From UBA6244 sp963676875 (lineage in GTDB: Bacteria > Bacteroidota > Bacteroidia > Bacteroidales > F082), in contig OY781436.1 of assembly GCA_963676875.1 (NCBI GenBank), positions 3,968,001 through 4,032,000 of the forward strand: a stretch of DNA of 64,000 nucleotides, given 5' to 3'. A model generated the notes under the pieces. That model made no database searches. It was not told the DNA's origin and worked only from the letters and a program-made list of their open reading frames with translations. Shown here piece by piece: positions 43,065-52,259 of this stretch; the first letter of the stretch is position 1; each line of letters opens with the position of its first letter. Position numbers and translations under genes: made by a program.

Positions 43065-45800
43065 ATGAAACGAATTTTAACCATTTTACTTTTGCTGATT
43101 GGCATGGCGTTTACGGCCCATAGTCAATTGAATGTATCGGGTTTGGTAATGGAAGATAATCCTTCCGGAATGCCCATTCCCAATCAAGATATTTTTATTG
43201 ATGTTTACATCAATGGGGGATTGCTTATGTCGTCTGTGGCAGTTACCGACCAACAGGGCTTCTACCAGGAAAACCTTGTGGTGAATACCGACCAAGGTCA
43301 GGTGGTGCTCTCCACTACCGACTGCAACAACAGCATAATTTCCTATACACATGATTTTATTGTAGGAGACAGTTCCTATATCTATCAGAACTTTTCCATC
43401 TGTGCCGATTCCATCCCCGGATGTATGGCCATGTTTGATTATGAAATACTGTCGCCTTTGTCGGTTCAGTTTATGAACATGTCGCAGGGTGGCAACCTGG
43501 AGTATTTGTGGGATTTTGGTGATGGACAAACCTCAACCGAAGAAAATCCCATTCATGAATATGTTCAATTTGGTGGTTATCCGATTTTGTTGACCATTGT
43601 TGATAATTCAATTGGTTGTACGAGCAGTGCCCCCGGATATATTGTACTCGACAGCATGACCGGAGCATGTCAGGCCATGTTTGAGTATTTCACTGCTCCT
43701 AACCAACCCATGACGCTGAATTTTATGGATCAGAGTATGGGTAATCCAACCAATTTCAATTGGGATTTTGGTGATGGTCAGGGATCGAACCTGCAATATC
43801 CGGTGCATACCTACGATCAGCCGGGGTATTATCAAATTTGTCTGAGTATTTCAAGCAACGATTCAACGTGTTTTGATATGTATTGCATCACCGCCCTGGT
43901 GGGCAACGACACCCTTGGTTGTCAGGCTGATTTTGCCTATTTTCCGGCTGTCGATTCGGCAAACCCCAATGGGAATTACCGCACTTTTCAGTTTGTGGAC
44001 ATGAGCTTTGGAAATCCAACTTCCTGGATGTGGAATTTTGGTGACGGTAGCGCATCTTCTGAGCAAAACCCCGTTCATACTTTTGGAACCGACGGCGTTT
44101 ATCAGGTTTGTTTGACCATACAAAGCCCAGACAGTACTTGTTTCTCTGAATATTGTCAGGAAATTGTGGTGCAAAACGATACCACCTCATGTATGGCTCA
44201 ATTTACCTACTTAGCCGATTCGTCGCAAAACCAACATGTGATTCAGTTTGTGGATTTGAGTGAGGGAAATATAGACTCCTGGTCCTGGGATTTTGGTGAT
44301 GGAACTTCATCGGTCGATCAAAACCCCGTGCATGCCTACAATGCTCCCGGTTTTTACAATGTTTGTCTTACTGTTCAAGGTATAAATAATTGTTTTTCTA
44401 CTACCTGCCAGAATGTTATTGTGCAAGAAGACACCACCTCCTGCATTGCTCAATATGCTTACTACCCCGATTCTTCTCAAAATCCATATAGTCTTCAGTT
44501 TGTTGATTTAAGCTATGGAAATGTTGCTGAATGGTATTGGGATTTTGGAGACGGCACATCCTCTATCGAGCAAAATCCGATGCATACATTCGCCCAGGAA
44601 GGTGTTTATGACGTATGCCTCACCATCACTGGCTCCAATTGCCAAAGTGCTTGGTGCGAAGAGGTGTTGGTTGCTCAGGGAAGCGATTGCTATAACTACT
44701 TTACTTACCAATCCGTTGGTAATGAATTTCAATTCAATGGGTTCCATTCAGCAGACATACCGGCTAATTATACCTGGGACTTTGGTGATGGCGTTACCGG
44801 ACAAGGTCAGCAAGTAACTCATGAGTACGCCGGCCCCGGTATGTATTACGTTTCGCTGATGACTTGGGACGATAATACTTGTGAGGCAGTTTCTTCACAG
44901 ATGGTTGTTGTGGGCGATACCATTGCTTACAACCAGGTTTACGGACAGGTTTTTGCAGGAAACTTTCCTATAACTGAAGGTGATGTGATGATTTTCAGCT
45001 TGGATACTACCGGCAACTACCAACCTTATACTGATATCACAACAATAGATTCCACAGGAGTTTATGTGTTCTCCTATGTGCCCAACGGGGAGTTTGTAAT
45101 TTTTGCTTTGGGCATGAACTACGACGAGTATTTACCTACCTATTATGGTGATGTAATCAATTGGGATGACGCTACAACTGTTGTACTTGGTGACCCCAAT
45201 AATCCATACGATATTCACTTGGTTGAAACAGCAGCTCCCATGATGTCCGGAATGGGTGATATTACAGGTCAAGTTAATCAAGGCAGAGTAAGTGCTTCAT
45301 TTATAGACCATATCAACATGCTGATCTATAATGAAGACTCAGAGCCAATTGGTTTCACCACCGTGAATGAGAGCGGAGATTTTGATTTTAGTGATTTGGC
45401 CATGGGTATTTATTATCTGTATCCCGAATTGCCCGGAGTTCAGGCTCAAATGATGCGTGTTGAGCTCACTGATATGCTTCCTCAGGCTGAAGTCAATATG
45501 ACATTTGCCAACGGAAGTATTCTGGGTATCGATGATAAGGTAACTTTGGTGGAAGCCGGAAATATTTACCCCAATCCTGTAACTGATATGCTTCACGTTC
45601 AGTTGAATGTGTTGAAATCCACTCAGGTTTCCATCAGTGTAATTGGTTTGGACGGACGTAGGTACATGAATTTGCAACAACAGGTAAATGTAGGTTCAGA
45701 TGACATTCAGATGGAGGTGAGTGAATTGCCCAAAGGAATGTACATTCTCCAAATTTCAGGCGACAATCAAACCTCGTTGCATCGTAAGTTTATCAAATAG
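43065..45800 (+). CDS. Secreted PKD-repeat surface protein with T9SS sorting domain
   Basis: A 911-residue exported protein with a signal peptide ending AHSQL and an N-terminal ~110-residue beta domain. Then come six PKD domains in tandem, each with the WDFGDG-type core (WDFGDGQTSTEENP, WNFGDGSASSEQNP, WDFGDGTSSIEQNP and so on) and paired cysteines. A carboxypeptidase regulatory-like region and a C-terminal T9SS sorting domain (IYPNPVTDMLHVQL ... HRKFIK) follow. It is likely a surface adhesin or binding protein. It lies 87 bases after the putative anti-sigma gene on the same strand, with only a weak promoter between, so it may be in that regulon. A terminator follows. Confidence 0.88.
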   Translation: MKRILTILLLLIGMAFTAHSQLNVSGLVMEDNPSGMPIPNQDIFIDVYINGGLLMSSVAVTDQQGFYQENLVVNTDQGQVVLSTTDCNNSIISYTHDFIVGDSSYIYQNFSICADSIPGCMAMFDYEILSPLSVQFMNMSQGGNLEYLWDFGDGQTSTEENPIHEYVQFGGYPILLTIVDNSIGCTSSAPGYIVLDSMTGACQAMFEYFTAPNQPMTLNFMDQSMGNPTNFNWDFGDGQGSNLQYPVHTYDQPGYYQICLSISSNDSTCFDMYCITALVGNDTLGCQADFAYFPAVDSANPNGNYRTFQFVDMSFGNPTSWMWNFGDGSASSEQNPVHTFGTDGVYQVCLTIQSPDSTCFSEYCQEIVVQNDTTSCMAQFTYLADSSQNQHVIQFVDLSEGNIDSWSWDFGDGTSSVDQNPVHAYNAPGFYNVCLTVQGINNCFSTTCQNVIVQEDTTSCIAQYAYYPDSSQNPYSLQFVDLSYGNVAEWYWDFGDGTSSIEQNPMHTFAQEGVYDVCLTITGSNCQSAWCEEVLVAQGSDCYNYFTYQSVGNEFQFNGFHSADIPANYTWDFGDGVTGQGQQVTHEYAGPGMYYVSLMTWDDNTCEAVSSQMVVVGDTIAYNQVYGQVFAGNFPITEGDVMIFSLDTTGNYQPYTDITTIDSTGVYVFSYVPNGEFVIFALGMNYDEYLPTYYGDVINWDDATTVVLGDPNNPYDIHLVETAAPMMSGMGDITGQVNQGRVSASFIDHINMLIYNEDSEPIGFTTVNESGDFDFSDLAMGIYYLYPELPGVQAQMMRVELTDMLPQAEVNMTFANGSILGIDDKVTLVEAGNIYPNPVTDMLHVQLNVLKSTQVSISVIGLDGRRYMNLQQQVNVGSDDIQMEVSELPKGMYILQISGDNQTSLHRKFIK

Positions 45801-45822
45801 CTGCTCATTCAACGTGTATATG

Positions 45823-45852
45823 AAAAGAGTGTCCATGAGGACACTCTTTTTT
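45823..45852 (+). terminator. Terminator of the PKD protein gene
   Basis: AAAAGAGTGTC and GACACTCTTTT form a near-perfect hairpin followed by a run of T, 22 bases after the stop codon. Confidence 0.85.
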
Positions 45853-46005
45853 TTGTGGTCATCCTTTTCTGTATAATAAATAGTTGCGACTATTCAGTGA
45901 CTGTCTGCGAATGCTCAACCACCAACTACGGATTGTCAATTTTGTTGGAATATGCGTGGGTATGCGGTAATTTGGCCATATCGATCACTAAAAATTAAAA
46001 AAGGA

Positions 46006-46497
46006 ATGGAATTAAAGAAACTTATGGCCTTCATAGGTCTGACATTGGGTGTGCTCATGTTGATGAGTGCAAGTTGCAACAAAGACGAATCCGACGACCC
46101 TGGCGGAAGCTGTACCGGTTTTATTTCGGCAACGGCAACGGGTGAGCTGAACGCAACCTTATGCATGGAAACATTGGTATCATACGACTATGTAGATGGT
46201 GAATCGTTGTCACTCATCGCCCGTCAGGATGGAGAACCCATTTACAGTTGCACCATTCAGTTGCGCTCCTATGCCGGACCCATAACAGGTGTTGGTACCT
46301 ACACATGTGGTTTGGATGAAGTGGGCTATGTGGAGCTTGATGTTCACGGTGCCGAGAACGAATTTTACAAAGCCCAATCGGGTACCATAACAGTAACCCA
46401 ATTGGATGCCACCAACTTTCAGGCAACCTTTAATGTTGTTACAAAAGGTTACTACAATGGCAAAACCCTCAGCCTGAGTGGAACAGCCGGAATTTAA
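46006..46497 (+). CDS. Small lipoprotein of unknown function
   Basis: A 163-residue exported lipoprotein: the signal ends SASC followed by NKDESDDPGG, a typical flexible tether. The body is a beta-rich domain with paired cysteines (CTGFISATATGELNATLC, then CTIQL and YTCGLDEV). The pattern resembles Bacteroidota surface lipoproteins of unknown role. I start at ATG 46006, preceded by AAGGA; the frame opens further upstream at 45952 but that part is not signal-like. It is followed by a strong terminator and is convergent with the tricorn-like gene. Confidence 0.65.
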   Translation: MELKKLMAFIGLTLGVLMLMSASCNKDESDDPGGSCTGFISATATGELNATLCMETLVSYDYVDGESLSLIARQDGEPIYSCTIQLRSYAGPITGVGTYTCGLDEVGYVELDVHGAENEFYKAQSGTITVTQLDATNFQATFNVVTKGYYNGKTLSLSGTAGI

Positions 46498-46550
46498 CAA
46501 CTTATAGGTTTGTAAATTGCTGAAATTTATTGGTTTGTGAATTATGTGTG

Positions 46551-46584
46551 AAAAGCAGTGTCATCCAGAGACACTGCTTTTTTT
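46551..46584 (+). terminator. Terminator of the lipoprotein gene
   Basis: AAAGCAGTGTC pairs with GACACTGCTTT around a short loop, then seven T. It is 50 bases past the stop codon. Confidence 0.85.
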
Positions 46585-46590
46585 ATGCGC

Positions 46591-46624
46591 AAAAAAAGCA
46601 GGCACCCTTGTGGGATGCCTGCCA
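46591..46624 (-). terminator. Terminator of the tricorn-like gene
   Basis: On the minus strand GCAGGCA pairs with TGCCTGC and is followed by seven T, 20 bases past the stop. Confidence 0.85.
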
Positions 46625-46646
46625 TGGGCTGTGATATGTCTGTTTA

Positions 46647-49600
46647 TTATTTGGTCTTATCAGGGAATGCAGGAATAGCCGGTAATTCAGGATAATCTTT
46701 CATTTGTTCAAGAATCACCTCAATGGCCTTGTTCAATTGTTGGTCTTCACCAGCATATTCTTTGGCCGGATCGTTATCTATCACGATGTCAGGATCAACA
46801 CCATGACCTTCAATGGCCCAGTTTCCATCTTCGTCGAAGGGGGCAAACTCTGGACGACGCAAGTCACCGCCATCAATAAAGGGCATAGAACCACGGATTC
46901 CAACAACACCACCCCAGGAGCGCACTCCGATAAGTGTACCCATTTTGAGTTTTTTGAACTGATAGGGGAACAAATCTCCGTCAGAAGCGGAATAATTGTC
47001 CAATAGCAGTACTTTGGGACCTCTCATCATTTGTGCTGGTTTGGTGCTGACACCATTATTGCGTGACATACCATAAAGTGTGAGTTCACGATTCAAGCGT
47101 TCGATAAGCATGGGCGATACGTTTCCGCCACCATTGCCACGATCGTCGATAATGAGTGCTTTCTTATTGAGTTGAGGATAGAAATGTTTTACAAACTCAT
47201 TCAATCCTTCGGGCCCCATATCCGGAATGTGAATATATCCCACTTCACCATTGGTAGCTTCGTTTACCTTGCGGGTATTGTCCATTACCCAATGGTAGTA
47301 GTATAATCCCGATTCATCAGCTATGGGCACTACGATCACGTCGCGCGATCCTTCAGCTTTGGGACTTTTGTTTACTGACAGCATCACCTGATTTCCGGCG
47401 GTTCCAATTAACATGGAGTAAATGTCGGCCACATCTTTAGTAGATTGACCGTTCACCGCAGTGATGAAATCGCCGGTGTGCACGTCCACACCAACTTCGG
47501 TGAGTGGTGAGCGTGTTTTTTCATTCCAGTTTTCACCGTCGATAATTTCGTTGATCATGAAATAGCCTGATTTGTCTTTGGTGATTTTCGCACCAAGCAA
47601 CCCGGTTTTAACACGCTCAGGCTTGGGCTTGTCACCCCCGCTAACGTAGGCGTGTCCTACGCTGAGTTCGCCTATCATTTCACCGATAATATAATTCAGG
47701 TCGTTGCGGTTTTTTACATAGGGTAGAAGTACGGCATATTTTTTCTGGATGGCGGGCCAGTCCAGACCATGCATGTTGGGAGCATAAAAGAAATCGCGCA
47801 TCTGACGCCACGATTCGTTATATATCTGTGCCCATTCTTCCTGCATGTTCACCATCACCTGCATATTGCTCAAATCCATGAAATCGTCAGTCTTTATGGG
47901 ACTTTTAGGCAGGTCAATTACCGCGTATTTTCCCATCATCCTGATCAACATTTTGTTGTGGTCGGCAGAAATTACATAAGAACTAATGGCTCCCAGGTTA
48001 GTTTCTTTTTTGCTTTTTAGGTTGAAAAGTTTGAAAGCAGGTCGTCCTTCTTTCGCCGAATAATATACATAATAAATATCGTTGTCGATAGCCTGAAGAT
48101 TCCAATAATTTCCGGCATCTACTGGTATTTCAATAATGCGGTTGATAATTCCGTCGAAGTCGATTTTTACTTGCAGTTCTTCGGGGGCAGCATCAGTAGA
48201 TTTTTTATCTTTTTTGTCCTTTTTGTCATCGGCATCAGCTTTGGGTTCTTCTTTAACCGTCACTTCGTCGTTGGTGGGTTCGAATGGGGAAGGAGTGTCC
48301 TTTTGCAGTGTCACAAAATATAGCAGACTCATGTCCTGATAGGCGTGGTTCCATTCGGTGTTGCTGTAAATGGGGTCAAACTCGCGGGCAGAGGAGAAAA
48401 ACAGGTATTTTCCGTTGGAATCCCAAGATGGGTCTGAAGCGTTGTACCATGTGTCGGTTACGGGTGCAGAGTTGCCCGTTTGAGTATCGTAAATAAAAAT
48501 ACGGTTGACGGTAAACGACTGAGGTTTGGTGTAAGCAATCCAGCGACTATCGGGCGACCAGCTATAATCTCTTATTTCCCAACTATCTGAGCTGCCGGCT
48601 TTTGTCACCTTTTTGGTTTCAATGTCGAGGTAGTTCAAATCACCCATCTTATCCGACCAAAGTAGTTTTTTGCTGTCGGGCGACCATATGGGGTTATATT
48701 TGTAAGTAGTTGAATTGGAGGTAAGCTGAATTGCGGGCTCCAGTCCGTTTTGATTTTGAATAAAAATTTCATCTTCACCGGTACGGTCGCTGATAAATGA
48801 GATATACTTTCCATTGGGCGACCATTCTACGTTTCTGTCGTGAACGCCGCTCGACATGGTCAGGTTGCGTGTAATCCCGGTGCTGGCAGGAACGGTAAAC
48901 ACATCGCCGCGGGCGCCAAAAGCCACACGTTTTCCATCGGGAGAAAGTGCCCAGGAGTTGATGAATTTGCTTGCATCTTTCAATTCGTTTCTTCCGGTGG
49001 TTAGGTCGTTTTGGATGGTAACATTGATTTTGGTAATCGAACCATCCGCGATTTTATAATTATAAAGGTATCCGCCATTTTCATAAATAATGGATTCGTT
49101 TCCGAGCGAAGGAAATTTGATGTCGTATTCAGTATAGTTGGTCAGTTTTTTTGTTTGCTTGGTTTTCAGGTCGTATACAAACAGGTTCATGGTTCTGTCG
49201 CGGTCGCTCAAAAAGAAGATTTGGTCGCCAAACCACATGGGGAATATGTTTTGGTTGTCGTTGTCGGTAATATTGATGGTTTCTTTGGTGTCAAAATTGT
49301 AAATCCACACATCATCGGCCATTCCACCTTTATAATATTTAAAGGTTCTGAACTCGCGGAAGACCCTGTTGTAAGCCATCCGTTTTCCATCGGGTGAAAA
49401 AGAGCACCATCCACCTGAAGGTAAGGGGAGTTCTTGTGACATGCCACCGGTTTTAGCTACCTCAAACAACTGTCCTTTAAAAGAGTTAAAGCTTTGTTTG
49501 CGACTGCGGTACACAATTTCGTTGTCGTTTCTCCACGTCATGACAATGTTGTTGGGGCCCATGCGGTCGCTCACATCATCACGTCCCAATGTAGCAGTGG

Positions 49601-49913
49601 TGGTAAGTCTTTTAGGTACGCCACCGGTTGAAGGAATCAGGAAAACTTCAGTATTTCCATCATATTGCCCCGTAAAAGCAATGGATTTGCCATCTGGCGA
49701 GTATCGGGCAAACATTTCGTATCCGTTTACATCGCTTGTCAGTTTGCGTGCAACGCCACCGCTTAGGGGGACTGTATAAAGATCGCCCGCGTAGGTAAAC
49801 ACCACATTCTGGCCGTGAACAGCAGGAAATCTAAGCAAACGGGCATCTTCCTGTGCCACTAAAAAACTGCCTGAAAGCAGTAAAATAAACAGTGTTAAAA
49901 ATCGCATTTTCAT
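46647..49913 (-). CDS. Exported tricorn-protease-like peptidase (S41)
   Basis: A 1088-residue secreted peptidase of the tricorn type. A signal peptide (ending FLVAQE) is followed by two beta-propeller sections of WD40/TolB-like blades (SPDGKSIAFTGQYDGNTEVFLIP, SPNGKYISFISDRTGEDEIFI). Then there is a Lys/Asp-rich linker, a helical core domain with HGLDWPAIQKKY, a PDZ domain (GDFITAVNGQSTKDVADIY) and the S41 catalytic domain with the nucleophile Ser in LLDNYSASDGDLFPYQF. It probably cleaves peptides in the periplasm or at the surface. ATG 49913 begins the signal peptide; the frame opens at 49967. Confidence 0.92.
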   Translation of the reverse strand: MKMRFLTLFILLLSGSFLVAQEDARLLRFPAVHGQNVVFTYAGDLYTVPLSGGVARKLTSDVNGYEMFARYSPDGKSIAFTGQYDGNTEVFLIPSTGGVPKRLTTTATLGRDDVSDRMGPNNIVMTWRNDNEIVYRSRKQSFNSFKGQLFEVAKTGGMSQELPLPSGGWCSFSPDGKRMAYNRVFREFRTFKYYKGGMADDVWIYNFDTKETINITDNDNQNIFPMWFGDQIFFLSDRDRTMNLFVYDLKTKQTKKLTNYTEYDIKFPSLGNESIIYENGGYLYNYKIADGSITKINVTIQNDLTTGRNELKDASKFINSWALSPDGKRVAFGARGDVFTVPASTGITRNLTMSSGVHDRNVEWSPNGKYISFISDRTGEDEIFIQNQNGLEPAIQLTSNSTTYKYNPIWSPDSKKLLWSDKMGDLNYLDIETKKVTKAGSSDSWEIRDYSWSPDSRWIAYTKPQSFTVNRIFIYDTQTGNSAPVTDTWYNASDPSWDSNGKYLFFSSAREFDPIYSNTEWNHAYQDMSLLYFVTLQKDTPSPFEPTNDEVTVKEEPKADADDKKDKKDKKSTDAAPEELQVKIDFDGIINRIIEIPVDAGNYWNLQAIDNDIYYVYYSAKEGRPAFKLFNLKSKKETNLGAISSYVISADHNKMLIRMMGKYAVIDLPKSPIKTDDFMDLSNMQVMVNMQEEWAQIYNESWRQMRDFFYAPNMHGLDWPAIQKKYAVLLPYVKNRNDLNYIIGEMIGELSVGHAYVSGGDKPKPERVKTGLLGAKITKDKSGYFMINEIIDGENWNEKTRSPLTEVGVDVHTGDFITAVNGQSTKDVADIYSMLIGTAGNQVMLSVNKSPKAEGSRDVIVVPIADESGLYYYHWVMDNTRKVNEATNGEVGYIHIPDMGPEGLNEFVKHFYPQLNKKALIIDDRGNGGGNVSPMLIERLNRELTLYGMSRNNGVSTKPAQMMRGPKVLLLDNYSASDGDLFPYQFKKLKMGTLIGVRSWGGVVGIRGSMPFIDGGDLRRPEFAPFDEDGNWAIEGHGVDPDIVIDNDPAKEYAGEDQQLNKAIEVILEQMKDYPELPAIPAFPDKTK

Positions 49914-50030
49914 TGGTATTGTTTTCAGGTGAGTACTAATTTGATAATAAGAAACAAAGATAGCCAAATGTATGCCAATATTACTTAATCACTGATTTTG
50001 GGTAGCTTAGCCTTGGGGCAAATGTTTGGT

Positions 50031-50081
50031 GTGTCCGAAATAAGTCAGCAGGTGTCCGAAAAAGAACGGTGGTGTCCGAAA
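50031..50081 (+). repeat. Three direct repeats GTGTCCGAAA upstream of htpG
   Basis: GTGTCCGAAA occurs at 50031, 50052 and 50072, spaced 21 and 20 bases, which is two helical turns. It ends 25 bases before the htpG -33 box. It could be an operator with sites on one face of the helix, or the multiple terminal repeats of an IS21-like element relic. Confidence 0.6.
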
Positions 50082-50105
50082 ACAAGCATGCTGACTGCGT
50101 AGTGT

Positions 50106-50135
50106 TTTGCAATGGTTGCACCTTAGTTATTTTTG
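50106..50135 (+). promoter_or_regulatory. Promoter of htpG
   Basis: TTTG, 18 bases, then a perfect TATTTTTG. The predicted leader is about 115 bases. Confidence 0.6.
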
Positions 50136-50257
50136 TAATATTTCGATATCTTCAGTACTTGCCAGGCAAATTTACATTTTTAGACATTTTGTCACGCAAT
50201 TTTGTCATGGCACAGGCTTTGATATTCGCTCCATCAAACTACAAATTTTAATAAATC

Positions 50258-52174
50258 ATGACAGTACAAAAAGGTAAAATTGGTATTAAAACCGAGGATA
50301 TTTTTCCAATCATTAAAAAGTTCCTCTATTCGGATCACGAAATTTTTCTTAGGGAACTGGTTTCCAACGCCACCGATGCCACCCAAAAGCTTAAAACTTT
50401 AGCTTCTCTGGGTAAGTTTAGTGGTGAATTGGGCGATTTGACTATCCATGTGGAGGTAGACAAAAAGAAGAAAACCATCACCATTCGTGATAGGGGAATA
50501 GGTATGACTGCTGACGAAGTGGAAAAATATATCAACCAAATCGCTTTTTCGAGTGCCGAAGAATTTGTTAAGAAGTTTAAAACTAAAAGTCAGGCCGAAA
50601 CCAATGCCATCATAGGTCATTTCGGATTGGGATTCTATTCGGCTTTCATGGTTTCCGAAAAGGTGGAAATAAAAACTAAAACCTATAAAAAAGGTGGTCA
50701 TACAAAGGCTGTACGTTGGGAATGTGATGGAAGCCCCGATTATTCAATTGAAGAAATTGAAAAGGATGATCGTGGTACAGAAATTATTCTCCATATAGAT
50801 GACGAAAATCTGGAGTTTATCGAAGAATCGCGCATTGAACAATTGCTCAGTAAATATTGTAAATTTTTACCCATTCCCATTCAGTTTGGCACACGTAAAG
50901 TAACCGAACCCATCGAAGGAAAAACCGATAAAGACGGAAATCAGGAAACAAAAGAGGTGGAAAAACCAAACATTATCAATAATCCTGAACCACTTTGGCG
51001 TAAAAAACCTGCCGATGCCACCGACGAGGATTATAAGAATTTTTATCGCGAACTTTATCCATACACCTTCGAAGAACCCCTTTTCCATATCCACCTCAAC
51101 GTTGATTATCCCTTTAACCTGACCGGAATCCTGTATTTTCCCAAGGTGAAGCGTGATTACGAAATGCAACGCAATAAAATACAATTGTATAGCAATCAGG
51201 TGTTTGTAACCGATTCAGTGGAAGGTATCGTTCCCGATTTTCTTACCCTCCTGCATGGTGTAATCGACTCGCCGGATATTCCGCTCAACGTGAGCCGTTC
51301 CTATCTGCAAAGCGATGGCGCCGTGAAAAAGATTAGTGGGTATATTACACGTAAAGTGGCCGACAAACTCGACGAACTCTTTAAAAAAGACCGTGCTGCC
51401 TTTGAAGCCAAATGGGATGATATCAAGATTTTTATCGAATACGGTATGGTTTCCGAAGAAAAATTCTACGAAAAGGCTGAAAAATTTGCTCTTTTGAAGA
51501 ACACAGAAGGAAAATATTTCACCTTCGAGGAATACAAAAAACATATCGAAAAAACCCAGGAAAACAAAGACAAAAAACTGGTTTACCTTTATGCTACTAA
51601 CCGCGATGAGCAATATAGCTACATCGACAATGCTATCTCGCGCGGTTACGATGTGCTGATGATGGATGGCGTGCTCGACAATCACTTTATCAATTCGTTG
51701 GAGCAGAAATTCAAAGATTCAACCTTTGCTCGTGTAGATTCAAATACCATCGACAAGCTCATTGCCAAAGATGATGAGATTCCATCCAAACTGGACGATA
51801 AGGAAAAGGAAAGCCTGAAGGAAGTTTTTGAGCGTAATATTGCCAAGGAAACCTATCATGTGACTTTCGAAAACCTGAGCGAAACGGATCAGCCGGTTAC
51901 CATCACCCAAAACGAATTCATGCGCCGGATGAAGGACATGGAAGCCCTCGGTGGCGGGGGTATGATGATGGGAATGGGTAATATGCCCGACACCTACGAT
52001 TTGTGTGTTAATACGAATAACCCGTTGATTTATAAGATAATGAAAGAAGGGGATGCCGACAAGCAAAATCAATTGGTAAAACAACTTTACGATTTGGCTC
52101 GTTTGTCGAAAAACTTACTGAAAGGTAAAGAGCTGAACGATTTTGTAAAGAGAAGCGTTAGTATTATTGAATAA
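50258..52174 (+). CDS. htpG: Molecular chaperone HtpG (Hsp90)
   Basis: A 638-residue cytosolic Hsp90. The N-terminal GHKL ATPase domain includes FLRELVSNATDA (N-box), RDRGIGMT (G1 box), and GHFGLGFYSAFMV. The middle domain has the conserved NVSRSYLQSDGAVKKI segment. The length and C-terminal dimerisation helices are as expected. Its last 21 codons and terminator occur a second time 1.3 kb downstream, differing only by synonymous changes in the coding part. It has its own promoter and is not in an operon with groEL or dnaK. Confidence 0.97.
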   Translation: MTVQKGKIGIKTEDIFPIIKKFLYSDHEIFLRELVSNATDATQKLKTLASLGKFSGELGDLTIHVEVDKKKKTITIRDRGIGMTADEVEKYINQIAFSSAEEFVKKFKTKSQAETNAIIGHFGLGFYSAFMVSEKVEIKTKTYKKGGHTKAVRWECDGSPDYSIEEIEKDDRGTEIILHIDDENLEFIEESRIEQLLSKYCKFLPIPIQFGTRKVTEPIEGKTDKDGNQETKEVEKPNIINNPEPLWRKKPADATDEDYKNFYRELYPYTFEEPLFHIHLNVDYPFNLTGILYFPKVKRDYEMQRNKIQLYSNQVFVTDSVEGIVPDFLTLLHGVIDSPDIPLNVSRSYLQSDGAVKKISGYITRKVADKLDELFKKDRAAFEAKWDDIKIFIEYGMVSEEKFYEKAEKFALLKNTEGKYFTFEEYKKHIEKTQENKDKKLVYLYATNRDEQYSYIDNAISRGYDVLMMDGVLDNHFINSLEQKFKDSTFARVDSNTIDKLIAKDDEIPSKLDDKEKESLKEVFERNIAKETYHVTFENLSETDQPVTITQNEFMRRMKDMEALGGGGMMMGMGNMPDTYDLCVNTNNPLIYKIMKEGDADKQNQLVKQLYDLARLSKNLLKGKELNDFVKRSVSIIE

Positions 52175-52194
52175 AAAAACCAAATGTTACCGTG

Positions 52195-52227
52195 AAAAGG
52201 GGGCTCGTTATTGGGCTCCTTTTTTTT
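52195..52227 (+). terminator. Terminator of htpG
   Basis: AAAAGGGGGC and GGGCTCCTTTT form a hairpin with a G-U pair and one mismatch followed by eight T. A copy lies at 53523-53554. Confidence 0.75.
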
Positions 52228-52259
52228 GCTTTCTAGAAGCTGTCAAAGCTGACACACCA

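Larger units (their letters stand above)
49914..50257. other. Regulatory intergenic region upstream of htpG
   Basis: About 340 bases with the three-copy repeat at 50031-50081 and the htpG promoter at 50106-50135. A 60-codon plus-strand frame at 50069-50251 has no family resemblance. No CIRCE element was seen. Confidence 0.5.

Noticed and set aside
49914..50257. CIRCE heat-shock operator for htpG
   Set aside because: No TTAGCACTC/GAGTGCTAA pair is present; the repeats seen are direct and differ in sequence.
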